A DNA stretch of 26,512 nucleotides, taken from the IMG/VR virus record IMGVR_UViG_3300049893_002484, positions 1 through 26,512 of that record; one strand, written 5' to 3'. Below the pieces are notes generated by a model. It ran no database searches and was not told the origin of the DNA. It saw nothing but the letters and a program-made list of their open reading frames with translations. A program made the position numbers and the translations under genes. Each line of letters begins with the position of its first letter. Position 1 is the first letter of the stretch. Below, piece by piece: positions 16,950-25,247 of this stretch. This stretch comes from a virus.

Positions 16950-17273
16950 ATGAATATCGATAATCTTCTGGATGCCTGGTATGAGGGCGAGAAGGTTGTG
17001 GTAGTGGTGTGTTTGGATGACGGGGAGATTCAGGAGTTTTGGATGTATTTACGTCCGGCGAACTGTCCTGAGAAAGAGTTGGAGCGAAGGAGGGAGAGAA
17101 CGCTGAAGAGACTATTGGCGGAAGTATTTGAGTCGAATGCTGGGCCTAGTTTTTTTTTGGATCGCACAAGATTTTGGTTGTGGATCAAGGCCAAGGAAAT
17201 GGTTTCTGGAGAATATTGGGAAGATGTTATGGAGCCGATTACGTTGGAATATACAAAACGTCAGCCGTGGTAA
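16950..17273 (+). CDS. small phage protein, function unknown
   Basis: 107 aa from the ATG at 16950 (MNIDNLLDAWYEGEKVVVVV), preceded by GAGG; the frame is open back to 16851 through the G-run but lacks an SD. Strands VVVVVCLDDGEIQEFWMYL are followed by a basic helix ELERRRERTLKRLLAEVFE and a Trp-rich end. A run of nine T (17150-17158) lies in the frame and could slip. It sits between TerS and TerL; function unknown. Confidence 0.6.
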   Translation: MNIDNLLDAWYEGEKVVVVVCLDDGEIQEFWMYLRPANCPEKELERRRERTLKRLLAEVFESNAGPSFFLDRTRFWLWIKAKEMVSGEYWEDVMEPITLEYTKRQPW

Positions 17274-17279
17274 GGCGTA

Positions 17280-17471
17280 ATGACCATGCTTGATCTGCCT
17301 ACCAGAGAGATTACGAGTGAGCTCCTGGCGAACAATCAGGGGTTATGGATGGAGGATGAGTATTGTTTGGGATGTCCTCGGCGTGGGGTGAAGAGGGAGT
17401 TTGATCATCCTTGGTTGATGGAGGTGAGGTGTTATTGGTGCCATGCTGTGAGTGGTAATGGCCGCGATTGA
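17280..17471 (+). CDS. small zinc-knuckle protein
   Basis: 63 aa; AAGGCG precedes the ATG. DEYCLGCPRRGVKREFD and VRCYWCHAVSG give two C-x-x-C pairs about 25 residues apart, as in a small zinc ribbon. Its last codons (GGC CGC GAT TGA) overlap the start of the next gene in a junction repeated at the terL start. Possibly a DNA- or protein-binding accessory; no family recognised. Confidence 0.55.
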   Translation: MTMLDLPTREITSELLANNQGLWMEDEYCLGCPRRGVKREFDHPWLMEVRCYWCHAVSGNGRD

Positions 17472-17814
17472 TATCATGAATAACGCAAAGGGAGAGATGA
17501 CCAGATCCAGAAAGTTGCGCATGCTCGCGGAGGCATTGGATGAACAATTGGCGCTCAATGATTTTGCTGGCAAATGTAAGGGGGCTTTTGCTGAGGCGGT
17601 AGTAAAGCTGCGATTTAAGATTAAGACCAAAGATGAAGTGGCCGATGTTGTTTACAAGAAACTAGATGACAATTATGGTCTGGAGATTTTAGAGGAAAGG
17701 ATTTCCAAGATTGTGGCGCGGAAATTCAAGGATCTTCTGGAAGAGGCCATTGCTGACCTGGATGCTCAGGTACGCAGGCTAGAAAGGTCTTTGGAGAGCG
17801 ATGGCTGCGATTGA
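17458..17814 (+). CDS. helical coiled-coil protein before terL
   Basis: 118 aa from the ATG at 17458 (MAAIDIMNNAKGE); a GTG two codons earlier is possible. The body is helical, with LRMLAEALDEQLALNDFAGK and a C-terminal coiled coil KDLLEEAIADLDAQVRRLER. The first six residues MAAIDI are the same as those of TerL, encoded by nearly the same bases, and its own stop overlaps the terL start by 14 bp. A packaging accessory role is suggested by position only. Confidence 0.6.
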   Translation: MAAIDIMNNAKGEMTRSRKLRMLAEALDEQLALNDFAGKCKGAFAEAVVKLRFKIKTKDEVADVVYKKLDDNYGLEILEERISKIVARKFKDLLEEAIADLDAQVRRLERSLESDGCD

Positions 17815-19294
17815 TATTCAGTATCGCCCTGCTGGTCGTGTTACCACTGCCTTCCACAAAAGTAATGCTTTCGTCCGGTCTCTCATGGGGCCGGTGGGGA
17901 GCAGCAAGAGCAGCGCATGTTTTATGGAGTTGCTGGACAGGGCGAGATTGCAGAAGCCGGACAAGAATGGGTACAGAAGGACAAGATGGGCGATTCTGCG
18001 CAACACTTACCCGGAACTCAAAAGTACGACGATCAGGACGGTGTTGGAGTGGGCGCCATATCTACAGATGAAGTGGGATTCCCCGATCACGGGGATGATT
18101 GATAAGTGGTTACCAGACAAGACTCGGCTTCAGGCCGAGTTTGTGTTTCTGGCTCTCGAACGACCGGAAGAGTCTGACAAATTGGGTTCGTTCGAAGTCA
18201 CGGGTGGGTGGATGAACGAGGTGCGCGAGATGGATAAGGGCATCTTCGACAAGCTCACAGAGCGCACAGGCAGATTCCCCCCTACCAAGGATGGCCATGG
18301 ACCTACTTGGCGCGGGATTGTGATGGATACGAACCCGCCAGACACGGAACACTGGCTCTACCGGCTCTCGGAAAGGAGTGACCCGGAGTTGATGGAGCAA
18401 ATGGAGATGGTGGAAAGGAATCTACGAAAGATTGGATTCCTGAAAGACAAAGAGCCATTGTTTGAGTTCTTCAAGCAGCCTGGCGGATTGATCAAATTGC
18501 CGAACGGGGAATATGAACCCAATCCCGAAGCCGAGAATATCCCGCATCTTGACGGTGGTTACGGGTATTACTACAGACAGATTGCCGGAAAGTCGGATCA
18601 GTGGATCGAAAGCCAAGTCCTGGGAAACTACGCCATACTCGTGGATGGACGACCGGTGTGGCCAGAATATGTGGATAACCAGCACTGCAAGGAAATTCAG
18701 GCAAATCCCAAGAATCCCCTGATTATCGGCATGGACTTTGGATTAACCCCAGCCGTGGCGATCTGCCAGATATCGGCCAGAGGGCAATTGCTAGTGCTGG
18801 ATGAGGTTTGCTCGGATGACATGGGCATTTCGCAGTTTGCGAGGGACATGCTGAAGCCACATTTAGCCCTGAATTGGCATGATTACACGTATCTAGTCGT
18901 AGGAGATCCTGCCGGGGTGGCAAGGGCGCAAAGTAACGAGCGTACTTGCTTTCAGGAACTCCTGGAACAAGGCATCCCCGCCGTTCCCGCCATTACCAAC
19001 GAGTTCATCAAGCGCCGGGAATCGGTCGCTAAATACCTGCTGAAAAGTGTAGGGTCAGGCAACCCCGGCTTTCTTGTACACCCGCGATGCACCCGAATCA
19101 GGAAGGCCCTGATAGGGGGGTATCACTACAGACGGGTGCAGCAAGGCGGTGGAACCGCGAAATACCGGGAAGTGCCGGACAAGAATCTCTACTCGCACCC
19201 TGCTGAAGCCTTGCAATACGCGGCGCTTTACACGCAATTGTCGGACAGCGTGGAGTTCAACAAGGAAATCGTTTACACGGAGAAGGTGCTATGA
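17801..19294 (+). CDS. terL: terminase large subunit
   Basis: 497 aa. The ATPase domain has a deviant Walker A GPVGSSKS (30-37), a Walker-B-like VTGGWMNE (133-140) with Glu140 as likely catalytic residue, and GIVMDTNPP (172-180) as coupling motif. The nuclease domain shows IIGMDFGLTP (Asp312), LVVGDPAGVA (Asp369) and SHPAEALQYAALY (465-477), where the third acidic position appears as Glu469 rather than Asp. Length is usual. It cuts and pumps DNA through the portal two genes downstream. Start ATG has GGAGAG upstream. Confidence 0.93.
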   Translation: MAAIDIQYRPAGRVTTAFHKSNAFVRSLMGPVGSSKSSACFMELLDRARLQKPDKNGYRRTRWAILRNTYPELKSTTIRTVLEWAPYLQMKWDSPITGMIDKWLPDKTRLQAEFVFLALERPEESDKLGSFEVTGGWMNEVREMDKGIFDKLTERTGRFPPTKDGHGPTWRGIVMDTNPPDTEHWLYRLSERSDPELMEQMEMVERNLRKIGFLKDKEPLFEFFKQPGGLIKLPNGEYEPNPEAENIPHLDGGYGYYYRQIAGKSDQWIESQVLGNYAILVDGRPVWPEYVDNQHCKEIQANPKNPLIIGMDFGLTPAVAICQISARGQLLVLDEVCSDDMGISQFARDMLKPHLALNWHDYTYLVVGDPAGVARAQSNERTCFQELLEQGIPAVPAITNEFIKRRESVAKYLLKSVGSGNPGFLVHPRCTRIRKALIGGYHYRRVQQGGGTAKYREVPDKNLYSHPAEALQYAALYTQLSDSVEFNKEIVYTEKVL

Positions 19295-19521
19295 GCATGC
19301 AAACCGAAGTGCAGGTAAATGCCCTGAGGAAGGCGGTGGCTGATATTGAGAAGCGCCTGGGGCAACTAGAAGAGGTTGCATCGTCTCAATTGGATGTTAT
19401 ACCCTTGCTGCGCAATGACATGACTTCATTCTTCAATGAAATTAAGGCACTAAAGGCGCGTATGGGATTGCTTAGGAAGCAGGCGATAGCTGAAGTCATG
19501 GCTTCGGACGACGGCAAGTAA
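19291..19521 (+). CDS. small coiled-coil protein between terL and portal
   Basis: 76 aa; the ATG overlaps the terL stop (ATGA). Nearly the whole protein is heptad-like: LRKAVADIEKRLGQLEEVAS, then LLRNDMTSFFNEIKALKARM and a short acidic end. It is soluble. The position in the packaging block suggests a terminase or portal accessory, but no family is recognised. The next gene starts directly after its TAA. Confidence 0.6.
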   Translation: MSMQTEVQVNALRKAVADIEKRLGQLEEVASSQLDVIPLLRNDMTSFFNEIKALKARMGLLRKQAIAEVMASDDGK

Positions 19522-21726
19522 ATGGCTAAGCCAGCCATGACCGATGAGGAAATCGCATCCCTCATAGAAGGCGAAATCAGCGACTCCGTAGGCTCGGATT
19601 CAGGTTCTCTCTCAGAGCGCCGCAGAAAGGCGCTACGCTACTACCACGGCGAGCCCTTCGGCAATGAAAACGTAGGCCGCAGCCAATTCGTATCCCTCGA
19701 CGTGGCCGACACGATTGAGTGGATCATGCCCTCCCTCATGAAAATGTTCATGAGCACCGATGAGCCGGTACGTTTCGACCCTGTGGGCCCCGAAGATGAA
19801 GCCATGGCGCCGGTGGTCAGTGGCTACTGTAATCACGTATTCGTGAAGCAGAATCCCGGCTTCAAAATCCTCTACACCTTCTTCAAGGATGCGCTTCTAC
19901 AGACCAATGGGTTTGTGAAGGTGTATTGGGAGAAACGAGAGAAAATCTCGGACGCCATCTACGAAGATATGTCGATGGAAGAAGTGTTCATGATGTTGCA
20001 GGAAGAAGAGCAAAAGGGCAACAAGCTCGAAATCCTGGCAGCAGAACCCAAGGGCAATGAACTCTTCGACGTGAATCTACGTTTGACTCGCGATGCCTCC
20101 AAAATCTGTGTAACCCCAATCCCGCCCGAAGAGTTGTTCGTCAACAAGAACGCGCCTTCGGACATACAGATGTGCCGCTTTGTCGCCCACAAATGCGAAA
20201 TGCGGGGCAGCGAATTGACCGAGATGGGCATCGATATCAGCGATGTGAGTCCTGATGACGATAGCGCGAATACCAATGAACGCATTGACCGATTCTTGCC
20301 CGAGCAAGAAGAGTTCGTTACCGATAACTCGCTCACGCAGGAAACCAAGCTCTATAGAGTGGTGGAAGCCTACCCCATGCTGGATCTGGATGGGGATGGT
20401 ATTGCCGAGCGGCGCTGCATCATCATGGTGGGGAACAAGGTCAAGGTGAACTATGTCGTGGATCGTGTCCCGATTGTCACGACCACGCCTATCCTGATGT
20501 CCCACAAGCTCTACGGCAAATCCATTACTGACTTGGTGATGGACCTGCAAGAGCTAAAGAGCCAATTGATTCGCCAGATTCTGGACAATATGTATCTGAC
20601 GAACAATTCCAGAATGAGTGTGGTCGATGGCATGGTGAACATGAGTGATTTGCTCACCAATCGCCCTGGCGGCATCGTTCGTACAAAGATGCCCGGTGCC
20701 GTGACTCCCCTGGCCGTGCCCTTCTTCGGCGCCCCCGCTTTCACGATGTTGGAATACATCGACACCATTCGGGAAAACCGCAGTGGTGTGACGCGCTACA
20801 ACCAGGGCATGAATGCGGACAGCCTGAACAAAACGGCCTCCGGCATTCAGAACATCATGAACGCCTCGCAGCAGCGCTCGGAGCTAATCGCCAGAGTGTT
20901 TGCGGAATCGGTCAAAGACATTTTCAACATGATTTACGAACTGGCGGTTAAGCACGAACGCCGGAAAATGATGAGGCTCAACAATGCCTGGATACAAATC
21001 CAGCCGCGTGATTGGGCCGATAAGTACGATCTAAGCGTGAATGTGGGCCTGGGGACGGGCAGCAAGGAACAAGTGCTGCAAGGCTCGCAGTTGTTGCTTG
21101 GGCTACAGAAGGAAATTCTTGCCGTCCTGGGGCCGGATCGTATCGTGAACGAAGGCAATGTCTACAATCTCGCCAAGGATGTCTCCGATGCGGTCTTCCC
21201 AAGAATGAGCAGCAAGTATTTCACCGATCCTGCCCAACTTGGCCCTCGCCAACCCCCTCCGCCCGATCCGAAAATCGAGTTGGCGAAGTACAAGGCCGAA
21301 TTGATGGACCAGACCAAGCGCGACGCCAAGAGTATCGATTTCATGACGCGGGTCATGGAACTGAAAGCGGGCGATGCCAAGCACATCAACGATTCGCATT
21401 TGAAGCAACTGCAAATTGGGGCTGATGTAGGCAAGGAACGGCTGGATTTGCACTTGCAGAAGCTAGAAAGTGATGTTGCGGCGCACAAGAAGGGCATGGA
21501 ACTCGACCGGCGTGAAGAGCAGGTCGGCGTGAGCGAAGAGCCCATGCGGCAGCAACATGAGTTCTTCGAGAAAACCCTAGAACAATTGAGCGCTAATCAG
21601 CAGGTACTCGCCAGCGCCTTGACCGCGCTTGCACAGTCCATGAATCAACCGAAGAAGCTCATTTTCAACGAAACCGGCGATCCTATCGGTGTAGAACCGA
21701 TGCCCATGCCTGCACAAGTCCAGTAA
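19522..21726 (+). CDS. portal protein (P22-like)
   Basis: 734 aa. Typical portal order: SERRRKALRYYHGEPFGNEN (about 30-50), SLDVADTIEWIMPSLMKMFM (near 56), the wing/clip region with VVEAYPMLDLDGDGIAE, the crown-proximal helix SITDLVMDLQELKSQLIRQI, LDNMYLTNNSRMSVVDGMVN, and the stem/tunnel-loop segment NQGMNADSLNKTASGIQNIM. A long C-terminal helical barrel is Lys/Glu/Gln-rich. Twelve copies would form the head vertex through which DNA passes. The P22-like length and motifs are clear; fine subfamily cannot be given. Confidence 0.9.
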   Translation: MAKPAMTDEEIASLIEGEISDSVGSDSGSLSERRRKALRYYHGEPFGNENVGRSQFVSLDVADTIEWIMPSLMKMFMSTDEPVRFDPVGPEDEAMAPVVSGYCNHVFVKQNPGFKILYTFFKDALLQTNGFVKVYWEKREKISDAIYEDMSMEEVFMMLQEEEQKGNKLEILAAEPKGNELFDVNLRLTRDASKICVTPIPPEELFVNKNAPSDIQMCRFVAHKCEMRGSELTEMGIDISDVSPDDDSANTNERIDRFLPEQEEFVTDNSLTQETKLYRVVEAYPMLDLDGDGIAERRCIIMVGNKVKVNYVVDRVPIVTTTPILMSHKLYGKSITDLVMDLQELKSQLIRQILDNMYLTNNSRMSVVDGMVNMSDLLTNRPGGIVRTKMPGAVTPLAVPFFGAPAFTMLEYIDTIRENRSGVTRYNQGMNADSLNKTASGIQNIMNASQQRSELIARVFAESVKDIFNMIYELAVKHERRKMMRLNNAWIQIQPRDWADKYDLSVNVGLGTGSKEQVLQGSQLLLGLQKEILAVLGPDRIVNEGNVYNLAKDVSDAVFPRMSSKYFTDPAQLGPRQPPPPDPKIELAKYKAELMDQTKRDAKSIDFMTRVMELKAGDAKHINDSHLKQLQIGADVGKERLDLHLQKLESDVAAHKKGMELDRREEQVGVSEEPMRQQHEFFEKTLEQLSANQQVLASALTALAQSMNQPKKLIFNETGDPIGVEPMPMPAQVQ

Positions 21727-21729
21727 GCC

Positions 21730-23844
21730 ATGGGCGTTACTGTCACCCATGCGCTCAGCGCCACGACGCCCGATGATCCCGCGTATGAAATACGCCCCAG
21801 CCATTGGAATAGTAATCATGCGATAACTTTCGCCCAGGATTGGCAAGCTACCGGGAATACGACCCAGAGCACCAGTGGTTCCGGCGATGGCATGTTCATC
21901 TCGGGCGCTGGCATTGCCAGTGTCGGCGTTTCCAACAATAGCCTCATTGTTTCGGTCCCGGCAGGCGCCCCCTCGCCGGTCAATTTCTCTGCGGGCACGA
22001 CCAGCAACAACCTGGGCTCGGTGGTCTTCGGGGATTCCAATGGCATCAGTTTTGGCCTGAACGGCAGCACCATTACCGGCACCGTTTCAACGCGTCATAC
22101 CCTGAGCTTCACGGGCGGTCAGACCACCTATAACACTTCGGGAACCCAGCCTATCGCAGCTTTCAGGCTGGGTGGTGAAGGCAATGTTTTCCTGGGGATT
22201 ACCGGCGCGGATTTGATCGTCAATGTCCCGGCAAGTGGCACGGTGAGCTTCGCGGGTGGCAATACCACCTATAACACCACGGGGTCCATCGCCTCCTATC
22301 GCTCGCTGACTTTTGTAGGCGAGGGTAATGCTTTCCTGGGGCATACAGGTGGGCAAATCGCCGTCAATGTGCCTGTGGACGGAACGGTCAGTCTGACCGG
22401 CATCAATACCACTTACAACTCATCGGGCACCTATAGCTATCGGTCGCTCAAGTTCACGGGCGAGGGCAACGCATTCCTGGGGCATACCAATGGCTTGATT
22501 GCCGTCAATGTGCCTTCTGCGGCCAATGTGACGATGAATGGCAATACGACGCATTCCTCGACGGGCACCTATGCCTATCGTGATTTGCGGATGTCAGGCG
22601 CTGGAATTGCCTCGCTTGGAATTTCCAACGGCACCATTATTGTTTCGGTGCCTTCGGGTGGTGGCGCGGGGGATGGCGTCAATGCTCTGGTAGTGAATGC
22701 TGGGGCTTCAACTGCATCGACAACCCTCACGCTTTCTGATTCGAACAATGTGTCGTTCGGGTTGGCTGCCGGAGTCATTACCGCCACGGCCAGCTTTGCA
22801 GCACAGACCAATCAAACCGGCGGTATCTACGTCACAGCGCAATCGACCGGCCAATCCTCATCCTCAACCTACGATTTGCGCACGCTTTCCATCGTGCCCG
22901 ATGGGATTGTGTCGGCAGGATGGTCCAATGGTTCCTTCCGAATCAGCGCGACGCAAAGCAACCAGGCTTTCAGCGCTGCGGGTGGTTCCAGCGCCTTCCA
23001 GACTTTAGGCTTCTCCGACAATGCCTATGCCAGTTGGACGAACACGAATGGTAGCGTAGCGCTCACCGAATTGCGCGGATCGTTCTACGCCACCAGCAAC
23101 ACGACCCAATCCAGTAGCGGCACCATCAATCTGGATTCCATCATCTTTCAGGGCGCCGGTGTCGCATCGGTGGGCGTGAGCAATGGCAGCGTGGTGATTA
23201 GCGTTCCAGCCGCTGCCGGAGCAGCAACAAGATCAATGTATGAGCCACAACAATTGTGGTCTGCCATCATGACGGATATGAGGAATGGCACTATCCACAT
23301 AATGCCGCTTTTTGGTCTTGAAGGTGCTTTATCAGTTAGCCGATTCAATATGTTTGGCCAGCTTAGTATTTCTTCATCTAGTAACAGTTCGCATGCTGGA
23401 GTAATAAGCGCTTACATGGGAATCTATACGCGCAACAATAGCACTTTATCTCTGGCAAGTAGTGGTTCTCAATCCTACCAATGGACAAATACATCTAATA
23501 ATTCCACATCAGTTCTCGCTGGCTCTGTAAGAGCCATATCAGTTCCTATTACGATCAATGCTTCCAATGGAGACTATTGGGCCGCGATAATGGTTAGGAC
23601 AAGTACAACCAATGCAAATTGGTTTACCTATTTTCACCTCATGCCGCATAGACATGAAAGCGCATATCAAGGAGTTATTGGCGAAGCTGCAAATAATACT
23701 CGTCAAATGGCCCCCGGCTGGGGACAGTTTAGTGCTAGCAGTACAGCCTTGCCTGCGTCAATGGCGTTTAGTGAGATCTCTGGAAGTTCAGGAACTATTT
23801 TGCATAGGTTTCCATATTGCAATTTTGTTAATTTTACGGCGTAA
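21730..23844 (+). CDS. repetitive fibre-like virion protein with C-terminal receptor-type module
   Basis: 704 aa. Residues 1-38 (THALSATTPDDPAYEIRPSH, WNSNHAITFA) match a common N-terminal segment of phage virion proteins. Residues about 41-495 hold about eight to ten repeats of 40-50 aa, each with N-T-T-x-x-S/N-x-x-G, a strand, G-x-G-x-A-F/S-L/V-G, and a V-N/S-V-P end. Residues about 500-704 are a different module (MYEPQQLWSAIMTD start), Asn/Ser-rich and AT-rich at DNA level. A trimeric fibre or decoration shaft with a binding tip is likely. Its place next to portal, not tail genes, is unusual. Confidence 0.75.
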   Translation: MGVTVTHALSATTPDDPAYEIRPSHWNSNHAITFAQDWQATGNTTQSTSGSGDGMFISGAGIASVGVSNNSLIVSVPAGAPSPVNFSAGTTSNNLGSVVFGDSNGISFGLNGSTITGTVSTRHTLSFTGGQTTYNTSGTQPIAAFRLGGEGNVFLGITGADLIVNVPASGTVSFAGGNTTYNTTGSIASYRSLTFVGEGNAFLGHTGGQIAVNVPVDGTVSLTGINTTYNSSGTYSYRSLKFTGEGNAFLGHTNGLIAVNVPSAANVTMNGNTTHSSTGTYAYRDLRMSGAGIASLGISNGTIIVSVPSGGGAGDGVNALVVNAGASTASTTLTLSDSNNVSFGLAAGVITATASFAAQTNQTGGIYVTAQSTGQSSSSTYDLRTLSIVPDGIVSAGWSNGSFRISATQSNQAFSAAGGSSAFQTLGFSDNAYASWTNTNGSVALTELRGSFYATSNTTQSSSGTINLDSIIFQGAGVASVGVSNGSVVISVPAAAGAATRSMYEPQQLWSAIMTDMRNGTIHIMPLFGLEGALSVSRFNMFGQLSISSSSNSSHAGVISAYMGIYTRNNSTLSLASSGSQSYQWTNTSNNSTSVLAGSVRAISVPITINASNGDYWAAIMVRTSTTNANWFTYFHLMPHRHESAYQGVIGEAANNTRQMAPGWGQFSASSTALPASMAFSEISGSSGTILHRFPYCNFVNFTA

Positions 23845-23868
23845 TAAATTTAGTCTAAGGAAAAAATA

Positions 23869-24264
23869 ATGATATTGCCAAACATGAATAGAGTGGAACT
23901 TTCTAAAAATACATCTGATGGAACGCAGATTAACGTAACTGATCTGGCTGTTGCGTCTAATAAAACCTTCTTCGTTCAAATAATGGCGCTTGCCGTGCGA
24001 GATAGCGGAGAAACATCCGTGATGTATAAGCATGGAATGTTTTTCTGCGACGTTAATGGAAATATGTCGGCGCGTTGTCAAAGTCGTTTGGAAAACACAT
24101 TTCCTAGCGTTATGAGCAATCAAGTGGCTGCTGTTTACGATATAAGATGCGATCTTTCTAATTTGAATAATGTCGGAGTAAATATAAGGGGGGCTGGCGG
24201 ACACAATCTCTATTGGAGTATAGCCATAGAGACATTGGAGTATTCTTATCTGCCACCGCCATGA
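23869..24264 (+). CDS. AT-rich partner of the fibre-like protein
   Basis: 131 aa; AAGGA lies about seven bases before the ATG. It is beta-rich (KTFFVQIMALAVRDSGETSV, GHNLYWSIAIETLEYSYLPP) without signal peptide or membrane helix. Codon choice is AT-rich, as in the 3' third of the preceding gene and unlike its right-hand neighbour, so both were probably acquired together. It may cap or modify the fibre tip. Its TGA overlaps the glycosyltransferase ATG. Confidence 0.55.
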   Translation: MILPNMNRVELSKNTSDGTQINVTDLAVASNKTFFVQIMALAVRDSGETSVMYKHGMFFCDVNGNMSARCQSRLENTFPSVMSNQVAAVYDIRCDLSNLNNVGVNIRGAGGHNLYWSIAIETLEYSYLPPP

Positions 24265-24998
24265 TCAAACCCCAACTAATCGAGGTCGGCAGACACAATG
24301 CGGATCTGCCGAAATCCACATTGCGAGTGGTGCAGGGGGGCTCATGGAAGCGCCAGCGCACTATCATGCTCATTCCTGCTGGCCCCACCATTCCCACGAA
24401 AGTCTACCTGTCGCACTGCGGCCTTATCTTCCCGCCCAATCAAGCCGCGCATCGTATGGCAGCGATTGGCATGGAAGTAGGCGAAGCCTATAGCAATGCG
24501 ATTGCCGAAATCATTGCGCACCCAGAGTTGGGGAATTGGGAGTATTTGCTCACGGTAGAGCACGACAATTGTCCGCCGCAAGATGGGTTAGTAAAACTCA
24601 TAGAGAGGATGGATAAGAACCCGGAGTTTGCCTGTATAGGCGGACTGTACTGGACAAAGGGAGAGGGCGGCGTCCCTCAAATATGGGGAGATATCAAAGA
24701 TCCTCTCATCAACTTTCGCCCGCAACCCCCGGACCCCAATGGTGGGCTGGTGGAGTGTTGGGGGACGGGGATGGGATTCAATCTATGGCGGCTTGCCATG
24801 TTCAAAGATACAAGGCTACGCCGTCCGTGGTTCAAAACGCTCAATGGCTCAGAAGGGCAAGGCGTGGGCACCCAGGATCTGCACTTCTGGGGCGATGCAC
24901 ACAAGTATGGCTATCGCTGCGCCATTGATTGCAGCGTGAAGGTGGGGCACTACGATCTGGATGGAAAATTCAGCAGTGTCCCGGACACGATGTGGTGA
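24261..24998 (+). CDS. GT-A type glycosyltransferase
   Basis: 245 aa from the ATG at 24261, overlapping the previous stop; an ATG at 24213 is inside the neighbour. The nucleotide-sugar site is seen in RTIMLIPAGPTIPTKVYL and the DXD-like EHD (100-102) in LLTVEHDNCPPQDG. The acceptor half has GLYWTKG, GTGMGFNLWR and TQDLHFWGDAHKYGYR, ending CSVKVGHYD with His230 as likely metal ligand. Similar GT2-like proteins occur in many phages and may decorate DNA or virion proteins. Substrate unknown. Confidence 0.8.
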   Translation: MIKPQLIEVGRHNADLPKSTLRVVQGGSWKRQRTIMLIPAGPTIPTKVYLSHCGLIFPPNQAAHRMAAIGMEVGEAYSNAIAEIIAHPELGNWEYLLTVEHDNCPPQDGLVKLIERMDKNPEFACIGGLYWTKGEGGVPQIWGDIKDPLINFRPQPPDPNGGLVECWGTGMGFNLWRLAMFKDTRLRRPWFKTLNGSEGQGVGTQDLHFWGDAHKYGYRCAIDCSVKVGHYDLDGKFSSVPDTMW

Positions 24999-25010
24999 CA
25001 AGGGAGACTT

Positions 25011-25247
25011 ATGGTTGATACTGGAGAGGTCCTAACATCTGAATATATCTCCGCATGTGGTTGCGGCGCCTTCGATGTATCAGGGCATAGACTGGAGCAT
25101 GAGCATGGAACCCAAGTGACCGGTATGTATGGGGCGGTCTATTCCTGCACCAAGTGCGAGAAGAAGCTCACCGTGAATTTGATGTCTCTCATGTTCAAGG
25201 GTAAGGAATACTGGAATCAAGCTGAATTAGGGCATTGCAATGGCTAA
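25011..25247 (+). CDS. small cysteine-rich (zinc-ribbon-like) protein
   Basis: 78 aa; GGGAG precedes the ATG. SACGCGAFDVSGHRLEHEHG and VYSCTKCEKKLTVN form C-x-C plus C-x-x-C pairs with intervening His, suggesting one zinc site. The end overlaps the methyltransferase ATG by 8 bp. It lies between the two transferases and may be part of the same module; no family is recognised. Confidence 0.6.
   Translation: MVDTGEVLTSEYISACGCGAFDVSGHRLEHEHGTQVTGMYGAVYSCTKCEKKLTVNLMSLMFKGKEYWNQAELGHCNG

Noticed and set aside
18422-21846. Several minus-strand open frames of 70-157 codons opposite terL and portal
   Set aside because: They are complements of long, well-supported coding sequences and carry no SD or family pattern.
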